28,041 nt of DNA from assembly GCA_023458875.1 (NCBI GenBank), contig JAEWXO010000070.1, forward strand, positions 1-28,041, given 5' to 3'. Every line of letters begins with the position of its first letter. Within the stretch, counting starts at the first letter, position 1. Positions 15,022 through 23,115 of the stretch are shown here, piece after piece. The position numbers and the translations under genes are program-made. The notes under the pieces were generated by a model, which made no database searches, had not been told where the DNA came from, and worked only from the letters and a program-made list of their open reading frames with translations. This DNA comes from Bacillota bacterium. GTDB taxonomy: Bacteria; Bacillota; Clostridia; Oscillospirales; Ruminococcaceae.

Positions 15022-16491
15022 TCAGTTTTTTGTCAGGCGGCGGTGTCGGGAGAACATATCCTTCCATGCTTCAGGGTGGAACAGCAGCAGCATCGGGAAA
15101 AGCTCGAGTCTGCCTGCAAGCATGTCAAACATAAGAATGTACTTGGAGAACGGAGAGAAAAGTCCGAAATTACTTGCAGGACCTACAAGCTCGAGTCCCG
15201 GACCTATATTGTTAAAGGTAGCGGCGACAGCAGTAAAGTTTGTCGTAAGATCATAGTCGTCAAATGAAACACAAAGTATGGATATTGAGAAGATTAAAAC
15301 ATACGCAATCATAAATACGTTAACAGAACGGACAACCTCGTGGTCCACCGGTTTGCCGTCAATCTTTATTTTCTGTATACCCTTGGGATGAAGGAATGAG
15401 TTAAGCTCCTTCTTCATTGTTTTAAAGAGAATTACAAACCTGGAAACCTTTATACCGCCTCCGGTACTTCCGGCACACGCACCTATGAACATAAGTATTA
15501 CAAGAACTGTTTTACATGTCTGTGACCACATATTGAAGTCTGTGGTTGAGTATCCTGTAGTTGTAATAATAGAAGCTACCTGGAACGATGCATGAGTAAG
15601 TGCATCAAAGATACTCTCTGAAGTATCAAGAATGTGGCTGAAAATTATTACAATGGCTATTAATATTGTAAGGAAATAATATTTTACCTCTTCGATTTTC
15701 AGGGCTTTTTTAAACTGCCTTAATACTATAAAATAAAATGCGTTGAAATTAACTCCGAACAATATCATAAATGTTGTTACTACCCATTGAATATATGGGG
15801 AAAATGAAGCAAATCCGTCATTTTTGAATCCGAATCCGCCGGTGCCTGCAGTACCGAATGCTGTACACAGGGTATCAAATACAGGCATTTTCCCTGCCAG
15901 AAGAAGTATAATCTGAATAATCGTCATACATATGTATATATAGTATAAAAATCGTGCAGTATATTTCATTTTAGGCACTATTTTACCGACAGACGGTCCC
16001 GGGCTTTCTGCGCGCATAAGATTTATATTCGATCCTCCGCTGAGCGGAATTATTGCGAGAAGGAATACAAGAACACCCATTCCTCCGATCCAGTGTGTAA
16101 AGCTTCGCCATAACAGTGCACAGTGGGAAAGTGCCTCTACATCACTTACAACGCTTGCTCCTGTTGTAGTAAAGCCTGAAATAGTTTCAAACATTGCATC
16201 TGTAAAGCTTGGTATTTCACGGCTTAACCAGAGAGGAAGACATCCTGCAATACTCATCAGTATCCAGCTGAGTGATGTGGCAATACAGCCTTCCTTAAGA
16301 TAAAAAACATTGTTTTTAGGCTTTTTAATTGTTACCAGTATCCCTATCAGAAGGCATACAGCACTTGTTCCAAGAAAATAAAAGCCGCTGTTCTCCTGAT
16401 AAATCAGTGCGGTAATGCATGGGAGAAGCATAAGTATAGCTTCTAATTTGAGAACATGTCCGAGTACATAAATTATAATTGAGCGGTTCAT
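15022..16491 (-). CDS. trkH: TrkH/KtrB-type potassium uptake channel subunit
   Basis: 489 residues, an integral membrane K+ channel of the TrkH/KtrB superfamily. The four pore loops with their filter glycines are visible in order: SGFTTTGASV, GTAGTGGFGF, ITTTGYSTT and TFNNIGPGLE. The N-terminus MNRSIIIYVLGHVLKLEA is typical of the family, which supports the ATG at 16491. It follows trkA by 69 bases on the same strand, so the channel and its regulatory subunit are co-transcribed. The start codon lacks a near Shine-Dalgarno: GAAAGGAGA lies about 35 bases upstream, beyond a perfect hairpin (see 16504-16530). Confidence 0.95.
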   Translation of the reverse strand: MNRSIIIYVLGHVLKLEAILMLLPCITALIYQENSGFYFLGTSAVCLLIGILVTIKKPKNNVFYLKEGCIATSLSWILMSIAGCLPLWLSREIPSFTDAMFETISGFTTTGASVVSDVEALSHCALLWRSFTHWIGGMGVLVFLLAIIPLSGGSNINLMRAESPGPSVGKIVPKMKYTARFLYYIYICMTIIQIILLLAGKMPVFDTLCTAFGTAGTGGFGFKNDGFASFSPYIQWVVTTFMILFGVNFNAFYFIVLRQFKKALKIEEVKYYFLTILIAIVIIFSHILDTSESIFDALTHASFQVASIITTTGYSTTDFNMWSQTCKTVLVILMFIGACAGSTGGGIKVSRFVILFKTMKKELNSFLHPKGIQKIKIDGKPVDHEVVRSVNVFMIAYVLIFSISILCVSFDDYDLTTNFTAVAATFNNIGPGLELVGPASNFGLFSPFSKYILMFDMLAGRLELFPMLLLFHPEAWKDMFSRHRRLTKN

Positions 16492-16503
16492 ATTTAATGA
16501 TAA

Positions 16504-16530
16504 ATTCCCTGTTATACAGGGAATCTCCTT
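16504..16530 (-). promoter_or_regulatory. hairpin between the trkH Shine-Dalgarno and start codon
   Basis: On the minus strand AAGGAG (16530-16525) is followed by ATTCCCTGT (16524-16516), a 3-base loop and ACAGGGAAT (16512-16504), then 12 bases to the ATG at 16491. Folding the perfect 9-bp stem would bring the ribosome-binding site to about 13 bases from the ATG. In the trkH frame there is no start codon between the upstream TGA and this ATG. The site could control TrkH output relative to TrkA. Confidence 0.55.
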
Positions 16531-16560
16531 TCAAAAAAATTGTTATAAAAATGCTGTCAG

Positions 16561-17952
16561 TTATTTTTCAAGAATATCCAGTATATCTGTAAATCCGGTA
16601 TGGGTAGTTACGACCATTACTCTGTCACCTTTTTTCAGAAAATCCTGACCGCTTGGAATAATGAGTGTACCTTTTCTGTTAATAAAGGAAATAATCAGAT
16701 TCTTTTTCAGATTAAGATCCATAATCGGAATGTTTGTAACCTCAGAGTCTTCGTCAATGAGGAATTCGATAGCTTCAGCCCTGTGGTCAAACAGGTGATA
16801 AAGTGTTTCAATGTTGCTGTCACCGGATTCTTTTTTTGCACGTACATAACCGATAATCGCCTCTGATGTAATATATTTCGGATAAACCACACTTCCGAGA
16901 TCAAGGTTGTTTATAACGTCTTTAAAATTTATACGGTTGATCTTCGTTATTACCTTTGCCTTTGACACCTGTCTTGCATGAAGAGTCAGGAGAATATTTT
17001 CTTCATCAATACCTGTCATGGCAACAAATGATTCTGCATATTCAAGCTCTTCTTCCTTAAGTACCTCTTCGTCTGTACCGTCACCGTTGATTATTACCGC
17101 CTTTGGAAGAAGAATACTTAACTGTTCGCATCTTTCCTTGTCACTTTCAATTATCTTTACGGAAATCCCCATAGTAATAAGTCGTTTTGCAAGGTAATAA
17201 GAGGATTTTCCGCCACCTACAATAATTGTGTTTTTAACCTGGTGAGTTTTTACTCCTATATCTCCAAAGAAGTTCTTTGAAATATTTCTTGAAGCAGAAA
17301 ATGAAATAATATCATTTTTGGCAAGCCTGAAATCTCCGGAAGGAATATATACATTGCCGTCTCTTTCAATAGCACAGATAAGTATATTTGTTGAGGTTTT
17401 TTTGCTGAGTTCGGATATCACCATTCCGTCAAGGGCATTATCCTGAGGGATTTTAAATTTTATAAGCTCAGCCTGTCCGTTTGCAAATACGTTTACTTCA
17501 AGAGCAGTAGGCAGACATAATATTCTTGAGGCTTCTCTTGCAGTTTCAAGCTCCGGATTGATTATCATTGCCAGTCCCAGCTTTTCTCTCAGGTATGCTG
17601 TTTCATCGCTGTAATCAGGGTTTCTGACTCTTGCTATTGCAGAACATTTTCCCACGCGTTTTGCAACGGTACAGCAAAGCAGGTTAAGCTCATCAGAACC
17701 GGTAACCGCAATAATGAGATCTGTCGTTTCAATTCCTGATTCAAGCTGAATGCTGAAGCTTGCACCGTTTCCTACAACGCCCATAACATCGTAAAGGTCA
17801 GTGAGCTCCTGTACCCTCTGGGGGTTTTTATCGACAACCGTTATGTCATGCCCCTCCTGAGAAAGCTGTTCAACGATAGTTGAACCGACCTTTCCGCAAC
17901 CCACAATAATTATATTGAGACCCGGCTTGACAGATTTCTTTGATATACTCAC
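16561..17952 (-). CDS. trkA: TrkA-type potassium uptake regulatory protein
   Basis: 463 residues from the GTG chosen here, a cytosolic NAD(H)-binding regulator of TrkH. Two RCK units are visible. The first nucleotide-binding fold has IIIVGCGKVGSTIVEQL near the N-terminus, ending in VVDKN. The second starts near residue 228 with TIIVGGGKSSYYLAKRL and ends in IIESDKE. Each is followed by a TrkA-C domain (the last has a conserved GDRVMVV). The longer TTG start at 17967 would put the perfect GGAGGA inside the gene, whereas that site lies 7 bases before the GTG at 17952. First gene of the trkA-trkH operon, with a consensus promoter at 18042-18070. Confidence 0.95.
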   Translation of the reverse strand: MSISKKSVKPGLNIIIVGCGKVGSTIVEQLSQEGHDITVVDKNPQRVQELTDLYDVMGVVGNGASFSIQLESGIETTDLIIAVTGSDELNLLCCTVAKRVGKCSAIARVRNPDYSDETAYLREKLGLAMIINPELETAREASRILCLPTALEVNVFANGQAELIKFKIPQDNALDGMVISELSKKTSTNILICAIERDGNVYIPSGDFRLAKNDIISFSASRNISKNFFGDIGVKTHQVKNTIIVGGGKSSYYLAKRLITMGISVKIIESDKERCEQLSILLPKAVIINGDGTDEEVLKEEELEYAESFVAMTGIDEENILLTLHARQVSKAKVITKINRINFKDVINNLDLGSVVYPKYITSEAIIGYVRAKKESGDSNIETLYHLFDHRAEAIEFLIDEDSEVTNIPIMDLNLKKNLIISFINRKGTLIIPSGQDFLKKGDRVMVVTTHTGFTDILDILEK

Positions 17953-18041
17953 ATTATATTCCTCCAAAAAAATAGTACATAAAATAACGCCATTTTCTTC
18001 AAACGACGTTTTAAAATATGTTTTTTGCTGGTAGCATCATT

Positions 18042-18070
18042 ATTATAATACCGTATGCAAATAAAGTCAA
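18042..18070 (-). promoter_or_regulatory. sigma-A promoter of the trkA-trkH operon
   Basis: On the minus strand TTGACT (18070-18065) and TATAAT (18047-18042) are separated by 17 bases. Transcription should start near 18035, about 83 bases before the GTG of trkA. Confidence 0.8.
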
Positions 18071-18262
18071 TGATTTTATATGTGTAGATTAATATTTATA
18101 CGGATTACGTAAAAAAAGGGAGATATACCAGAAGTTAAGGGACGGTTGGAAAATCGGAATGCATAATTGTTTTAAAAAATATATGTTTTAAACAAATGAA
18201 CCGATAATCCGTGGTGATGTTGTACAAACATTAACCAATAAAAAAAAATTATAAAATAAAGG

Positions 18263-18291
18263 TTGACTTATTTTAAATTATGGGGTATAAT
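18263..18291 (+). promoter_or_regulatory. sigma-A promoter of the small RNA
   Basis: TTGACT (18263-18268) and TATAAT (18286-18291) are separated by exactly 17 bases. No protein gene follows within reach; the transcript meets a strong terminator about 120 bases on. From 18071 to 18262 I see nothing else. Confidence 0.8.
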
Positions 18292-18296
18292 CTTAA

Positions 18297-18418
18297 TAGT
18301 GTTAAGTTAATATTCGTTATTAAAGTTAACACTCGTTTTGTTGTCTCCTTTCTTTTGTTCTACACATATTTATTTATCTCTTTTTATCTTTGCAGGACAC
18401 CGTTTGTCCTGCTTTTTT
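18297..18418 (+). ncRNA. predicted small regulatory RNA with anti-Shine-Dalgarno linker
   Basis: A transcript of about 120 nt is bounded by a consensus promoter and an intrinsic terminator. The 5' end forms AGTGTTAA (18298-18305) with TTAACACT (18326-18333). A further 6-bp stem inside (18307-18312 with 18318-18323) has loop TTCGT. The middle (18334-18391) is almost all C and U, has no evident pairing, and contains GTCTCCTTTC (18343-18352), complementary to strong ribosome-binding sites. This architecture matches known Gram-positive sRNAs such as streptococcal csRNAs and RsaE-like RNAs, which bind Shine-Dalgarno regions. No homology is claimed. A 60-codon open frame across it (from 18280) starts upstream of the expected transcript and has no ribosome-binding site. 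Confidence 0.75.
18392..18418 (+). terminator. terminator of the small RNA
   Basis: GCAGGACA (18392-18399) pairs perfectly with TGTCCTGC (18405-18412) around a 5-base loop, followed by six T. Confidence 0.92.
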
Positions 18419-18571
18419 ATTTATATTTTAATATACAATTATTGGAATTTAAGGCATACTGATTATGCGCTGATTATAAAATATAGTCAGATATATCATT
18501 AAAAGCCTATAAAATGCTTTATAATGATTTTATAGGTACAATAAAATCACCAAAACTATTATGAAAATGTA

Positions 18572-18600
18572 TTGCAAAATTATAATATATGAGGTATAAT
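18572..18600 (+). promoter_or_regulatory. sigma-A promoter of rsmE
   Basis: TTGCAA (18572-18577) and TATAAT (18595-18600) are separated by 17 bases, about 55 bases before the rsmE start. Confidence 0.65.
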
Positions 18601-18660
18601 AATACTGTAAATCAATTAAAGTAAAAAACAATGACCTTGACACAGGATGGGAGTTATTTT

Positions 18661-19380
18661 ATGCCTCGATTTTTTGTGGATGATATCAGTGAAAAATATG
18701 CACAGATAACGGGTGAAGATGCAAGGCATATAAGCAGATCGCTTCGTATGAAGGTTGAGGATACACTGATTGTGTCATGCAAGGGAATAGATTATTCATG
18801 TGTTATAAAAAGCATTACAGATGATCTTGTAGAACTGGAAATACTTTTCTATAACAAATGTAAATCAGAGCCCAGTATAGACCTTACATTATTTCAGGCT
18901 GTTCCCAAACTGGACAAGCTTGAAATGATAATTCAAAAATCAGTTGAGCTTGGCGTGAACAGAATAGTACCTGTCATGACTAAACGGTGCGTATCACGTC
19001 CTTCAGAAAAGGATTTTGCCAAAAAGCTTCAGCGTTATAACAAAATTGCACTGGAAGCAGCCAAACAATCGGGCAGGGGCATAATTCCTGATGTTTTGCC
19101 GATAATAAATTATACTGCTGCATTAAACAAAATGGCTTGCTCCGACTGTTCACTCATGCTCTATGAACAGGGTGGAGTACGGTTTTCAGAAGTTGATTTT
19201 AGTTCCGCAAAATCAATCTCGCTCCTTATAGGAAGTGAGGGCGGTTTTGACGAGGCAGAGGTTTTACAGGCTGAAAATGCAGGTGTAACAAGAATCTGGC
19301 TTGGTGACAGGATACTAAGATGTGAAACGGCACCGCTGGCTGCTGTTTCGATTACCATGTTCCTTACTCATAACTTATAA
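18661..19380 (+). CDS. rsmE: 16S rRNA (uracil(1498)-N(3))-methyltransferase RsmE
   Basis: 239 residues. It methylates N3 of U1498 in the 30S decoding centre using S-adenosylmethionine. The N-terminal PUA-like part begins MPRFFV, the usual family start. The SPOUT part has QKSVELGVNRIVPVMTKRC, then the knotted-site motifs IGSEGGFDEAE and LGDRILRCETAPLAA. An in-frame ATG at 18631 would add ten untypical residues and cover the GGGAG that lies just before this ATG, so the later start is preferred. The gene is transcribed from its own promoter; its common partner prmA is absent here. Confidence 0.95.
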   Translation: MPRFFVDDISEKYAQITGEDARHISRSLRMKVEDTLIVSCKGIDYSCVIKSITDDLVELEILFYNKCKSEPSIDLTLFQAVPKLDKLEMIIQKSVELGVNRIVPVMTKRCVSRPSEKDFAKKLQRYNKIALEAAKQSGRGIIPDVLPIINYTAALNKMACSDCSLMLYEQGGVRFSEVDFSSAKSISLLIGSEGGFDEAEVLQAENAGVTRIWLGDRILRCETAPLAAVSITMFLTHNL

Positions 19381-19456
19381 AATTCATTATGACATGCTGC
19401 AGAATGTCATGAGTTAAGGAAAAGAGATATTTTTTCTGCAGAGAATGGAGAATATT

Positions 19457-19771
19457 ATGAAATGTTCATTATTAGGAATTATTGCTGCCGCTGTATCAGT
19501 AACAGCTGCTATTATTACAGTTGCTGCGTTAAAGAAGCACAGTGCAAAGAAAAAGAATTCATCATGTGACTGTGGTTGTGATTGTGACTGCGATTTTGAC
19601 GATTGCGACTGCGATATGGATGACTGCGATTTTGATGGATTTACATGTGAAGACGAATGTGATATTGATGACTTTGACGATGACAAAAACATTGACGATC
19701 TGATTCAGGATGATATTGATGAGGATGAGGACGAAGATATCAATACTCCGGATGCAGATATTAAAAAATAA
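19457..19771 (+). CDS. small membrane-anchored Asp/Cys-rich protein
   Basis: 104 residues. One hydrophobic helix (about 4-25) is followed by a basic stop (KKHSAKKK). From residue 37 the tail alternates Cys and Asp (CDCGCDCDCDFDDCDCD), with ten Cys between 37 and 68; the last third is nearly all Asp, Glu and Ile. No family is recognised. The composition suggests metal binding or a redox role, but low-complexity sequence evolves easily and proves little. AATGGAG lies 6 bases before this ATG; an ATG at 19445 would add four residues. A strong terminator follows, so it is a one-gene unit or ends the rsmE transcript (76-base gap). Confidence 0.7.
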   Translation: MKCSLLGIIAAAVSVTAAIITVAALKKHSAKKKNSSCDCGCDCDCDFDDCDCDMDDCDFDGFTCEDECDIDDFDDDKNIDDLIQDDIDEDEDEDINTPDADIKK

Positions 19772-19790
19772 TTATTATAGCTTTTTATAA

Positions 19791-19830
19791 AAGACAGGGC
19801 AGAGTTTTCTGTCCTGTCTTAATTCTTTTA
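19791..19830 (+). terminator. terminator before recA
   Basis: AAGACAGGGCAGA (19791-19803) pairs with TCTGTCCTGTCTT (19808-19820), with one G-T pair and a 4-base loop, followed by a T-rich run. Confidence 0.9.
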
Positions 19831-19886
19831 TTAAGCCAAATTAAACAAATTTACAAAATTTAGTGGAATTTTTCTGCGGGCTGTGG

Positions 19887-19892
19887 TATAAT
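19887..19892 (+). promoter_or_regulatory. likely -10 box of the recA operon
   Basis: TATAAT preceded by TGTGG, 59 bases before recA. The -35 at 17 bases is poor (TGGAAT). I find no clear LexA box of the CGAAC-N4-GTTCG type nearby, so SOS control is not visible. Confidence 0.5.
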
Positions 19893-19950
19893 AGTATAAC
19901 CACACGAAAAATAAATAAATGATTAACATAAAAAATATACGGAGGGTTTT

Positions 19951-21138
19951 ATGGCAAAGGAAATAAAAAAGAAGGTTCTTCAGACACCTGTAAGTTCAGA
20001 AGAAAAAAAGAAAGCACTTGAAATGGCAATAGCACAGATCGAAAAAACATACGGTGCAGGCGCTGTAATGAAGCTCGGACAGACAAGAAGTCTTGATGTA
20101 GAATCAATTCCGACCGGTTCTATGACGCTTGATATGGCGCTGGGAATAGGTGGGGTTCCGAGAGGAAGAGTAGTGGAAATCTACGGACCTGAAAGCTCAG
20201 GTAAAACAACAGTTGCACTTCATATAGTTGCAGAGGCACAGAAGCTCGGAGGAAATGCTGCATTTATCGACGTTGAGCATGCTCTTGACCCTGTATATGC
20301 CCATGCACTTGGCGTAGATACTGACAATCTTCTTGTTTCTCAGCCGGACAGCGGTGAACAGGCGCTTGAAATTGCAGAAGCACTTGTACGTTCAGGTGCT
20401 ATTGACGTAATAGTTCTTGACTCTGTTGCAGCAATGGTAACAAAGTCCGAAATAGACGGCGAAATGGGAGACCAGCATGTAGGACAGCTTGCAAGACTTA
20501 TGTCACAGGCTATGAGAAAGCTTACATCCGTTATTGCAAAGTCAAACTGCGTAGCGATATTTATTAACCAGGTCCGTGAAAAAATAGGCGTTATGTACGG
20601 AAATCCTGAAACCACACCTGGCGGACGTGCACTTAAATTTTATTCATCTGTAAGAATAGAAGTACGTAAAGGTGAAGCCCTTAAAAACGGCTCTGAAATT
20701 ATCGGTACACGTACACGCTGCAAGGTTGTTAAAAACAAGGTTGCACCTCCGTTCAAGGAATGCGAATTTGACATAATGTACGGACACGGAATTTCAAGAC
20801 TCGGGGAGGTAGTGGATCTTGCCGTTGATCTTGACATTATCAAAAAAGGCGGTGCATGGTTCAGCTATAAGGAAATGAAGCTGGGACAGGGACGTGACAA
20901 TGCAAAGGAAGCACTCAGAAACAACCCTGAAATCATGCAGGAAATAGAAGACAGGATAAGAGAAAATGAAGCGGATCTTGTCATGACATCAAAGAAAAAC
21001 AAAAAGGATGCAAAGCTTGCTGAGGCGGCCAAAAAGGCTGAGTCACCTGAAGCTGCGGCACCAAAAGCAAGCGGTGATGTTACAATAAATGCTGATGATG
21101 ATTTTGAGGAATTTGCACCGGCCGGTGATATTGAGTGA
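19951..21138 (+). CDS. recA: recombinase RecA
   Basis: 395 residues. ATP-dependent strand-exchange protein of homologous recombination; it also promotes LexA autocleavage where LexA exists. Walker A is GPESSGKTT (79-87), Walker B is VIVLDSVAAM, and loops L1 and L2 are present (GEMGDQHVGQLARLMSQA; a later NQVREKIGVMYGNPETTPGG). The C-terminal tail is longer than in E. coli (353 residues), first Lys/Ala-rich and then acidic (DDDFEEFAPAGDIE). GGAGGG lies 7 bases before the ATG. It overlaps recX by 4 bases and heads the recA-recX-rimO-pgsA operon. Confidence 0.99.
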   Translation: MAKEIKKKVLQTPVSSEEKKKALEMAIAQIEKTYGAGAVMKLGQTRSLDVESIPTGSMTLDMALGIGGVPRGRVVEIYGPESSGKTTVALHIVAEAQKLGGNAAFIDVEHALDPVYAHALGVDTDNLLVSQPDSGEQALEIAEALVRSGAIDVIVLDSVAAMVTKSEIDGEMGDQHVGQLARLMSQAMRKLTSVIAKSNCVAIFINQVREKIGVMYGNPETTPGGRALKFYSSVRIEVRKGEALKNGSEIIGTRTRCKVVKNKVAPPFKECEFDIMYGHGISRLGEVVDLAVDLDIIKKGGAWFSYKEMKLGQGRDNAKEALRNNPEIMQEIEDRIRENEADLVMTSKKNKKDAKLAEAAKKAESPEAAAPKASGDVTINADDDFEEFAPAGDIE

Positions 21139-21746
21139 TAATTACTTCGGTACAGAAATACAAAGGAGAAACCTTTGAAGTCTGTGTGGATGAAAAAAAG
21201 ATTTATCTGCACAGGGATATTGTTTTAGATTATCATATCAAAGTAAATACTGAAATTTCAGAGGAGCTTTTTGAAGAGATACTTGTCTCATCTGAAAAAA
21301 GACGTGCAACGGAAAGAGGTCTGTATCTCCTTGATTACCGTGATTATTCATACAGGGAGCTTTTTAAGAAGCTTTCTGAAAACTATGATGAAGATACATG
21401 CTTCTATGTTGTTGACAAGCTTACAGGTATGGGCCTTATAAATGACCGCAGATATGCGGAAAATCTTGCACGTAAGTATATTGAAGTCAAAAAATTCGGT
21501 CCATACAGGGCTTCTTCGGAAATGTACCGCAAAGGACTCAGCCGTGAGCTTGTGAATGAAGCGCTTAGTAAATATGAGGATGATACGACTGAAATATTAT
21601 ACGAGCTTATAATGAAAAAATATTCAAGATATCTTGATGATCCGGACGGAATAAGAAAAACGAAAAATGCACTTGTACGTCAGGGATACAGCTTCGATGA
21701 CATAAACACGGTCATGAAGATTATTGCCGAATCTGACGATGAATAA
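21135..21746 (+). CDS. recX: regulatory protein RecX
   Basis: 203 residues. It modulates RecA filament growth. It has the family's three-helix repeats: GLYLLDYRDYSYRELFKKL, then VVDKLTGMGLINDRRYAENLA and KKFGPYRASSEMYRKGL. The GTG start overlaps the recA stop (GTGA), so translation depends on coupling; no good ribosome-binding site is seen. The N-terminal 55 residues form a beta-rich extension, common in longer RecX proteins of Firmicutes. Confidence 0.93.
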   Translation: MIITSVQKYKGETFEVCVDEKKIYLHRDIVLDYHIKVNTEISEELFEEILVSSEKRRATERGLYLLDYRDYSYRELFKKLSENYDEDTCFYVVDKLTGMGLINDRRYAENLARKYIEVKKFGPYRASSEMYRKGLSRELVNEALSKYEDDTTEILYELIMKKYSRYLDDPDGIRKTKNALVRQGYSFDDINTVMKIIAESDDE

Positions 21747-21771
21747 AAATACTAAAGGGGAAATTATTAAG

Positions 21772-23115
21772 ATGCCTATAAATATTGGAATGGTATCGCT
21801 GGGCTGCTCGAAAAATCTTGTTGACAGCGAAAGAATGCTTTATAAAATAAGAGAAAGAGGATATAAGCTGGTAACTGACCCGGCAGCTGCGAATGTGGTA
21901 GTTGTAAATACGTGCGGTTTTATACAGTCTGCAAAGGAGGAAGCGATAGAAACTATTCTTGAACTTTCAAATTTAAAAAAAGAGGGGACTATAAAGAAAA
22001 TTATAGTTACCGGCTGCCTTGCACAGAGATATAAGGAAGAGATGGCAGAGGAATTTAAAAATGAGGTTGACGCTGTGGTAGGATTAGGCTCTGATGAGGA
22101 TATTATTGATATTATCGACCGTGTTCTTGCAAATGAGCATGTTGTTGAGTTTAAAAACAATACTGAACTGAAGCTTACAGGAAAAAGAATAATCTCTACT
22201 CTGCCGTTCTTTACATACCTTAAAATTGCAGAGGGCTGCAGCAACTGCTGTTCATATTGTGCCATTCCTATGATAAGAGGAAAGTTCAGAAGTGTACCGA
22301 TGGAAGATGTAATAAAAGAAGCAGAATGGCTTGCAGAAAACGGTGTTACAGAACTTAACGTTGTTGCGCAGGATTCAACACGTTATGGAGAGGATCTGTA
22401 CGGCGAGTCAAAGCTTCCTGAGCTTCTTAAAAAGCTTTGTCAGATTGACGGAATAAAATGGATAAGAGTTCTCTACTGTTATCCTGAAAGAATTACCGAT
22501 GAGCTTATTGACGTAATAGCTTCAGAGCCAAAGATAGTAAAATATCTTGATATTCCGATACAGCACAGTAATGCTGATATACTAAAGGCTATGAACAGAC
22601 CTGGAAATGAAGAAGAACTTACAAAGCTGTTTGCAAAATTACGAAGCAAAATAAAAGACATAACCATAAGAACAACTCTGATAACAGGATTTCCGGGAGA
22701 AACAGAAGAGCAGTTCAACGGACTTGCTGAATTTGTCAAGAAAATGGAATTTGACCGACTTGGCTGTTTCCCGTATTCTGAAGAAGAGGGAACAAAGGCT
22801 GCAGCTATGGAAAATCAGGTTGATGAGGAAGTCCGTGAGCACCGTGCAGAGATTATTATGCAGCAGCAGCAGCTTATCAGTGAAAAGAAAAACAACGAAA
22901 AGATGGGAAAAGTATTTGAAGCTGTCGTAGAAGGCTATGACCAGTGGGGCGAATGTTATTTCGGAAGAACTAAGAGTGATGCACCTGATATAGACGGAAA
23001 GATATTCTTCAGTTCCGAAGAAAAGCTTTGTGTGGGACAGTTTGTAAATGTTAAAATAACAGAGACACTTGACTATGATCTGATGGGAGAGGTTGTAAAT
23101 GAATCTGCCGAATAA
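21772..23115 (+). CDS. rimO: ribosomal protein S12 methylthiotransferase RimO
   Basis: 447 residues. A radical SAM enzyme that adds a methylthio group to an aspartate of ribosomal protein S12. An N-terminal UPF0004 domain (MVSLGCSKNLVDSE with Cys12, then VVNTCGF and VTGCLAQ) binds one 4Fe-4S cluster. The radical SAM triad is Cys156, Cys160 and Cys163 in EGCSNCCSYCAIP. A TRAM domain ends the protein. AAGGGG lies 12 bases before this ATG. Upstream in-frame starts (TTG 21724, ATG 21739) would add up to 16 untypical residues and overlap recX. VSLGCSKNLVDSE favours RimO over the related MiaB. Confidence 0.95.
   Translation: MPINIGMVSLGCSKNLVDSERMLYKIRERGYKLVTDPAAANVVVVNTCGFIQSAKEEAIETILELSNLKKEGTIKKIIVTGCLAQRYKEEMAEEFKNEVDAVVGLGSDEDIIDIIDRVLANEHVVEFKNNTELKLTGKRIISTLPFFTYLKIAEGCSNCCSYCAIPMIRGKFRSVPMEDVIKEAEWLAENGVTELNVVAQDSTRYGEDLYGESKLPELLKKLCQIDGIKWIRVLYCYPERITDELIDVIASEPKIVKYLDIPIQHSNADILKAMNRPGNEEELTKLFAKLRSKIKDITIRTTLITGFPGETEEQFNGLAEFVKKMEFDRLGCFPYSEEEGTKAAAMENQVDEEVREHRAEIIMQQQQLISEKKNNEKMGKVFEAVVEGYDQWGECYFGRTKSDAPDIDGKIFFSSEEKLCVGQFVNVKITETLDYDLMGEVVNESAE

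Noticed and set aside
18280..18462. Open frame of 60 codons across the small RNA region
   Set aside because: The ATG overlaps the spacer and -10 box of the promoter, there is no ribosome-binding site, and the frame runs through the terminator. The Phe/Leu-rich product simply reflects the C/U-rich linker.
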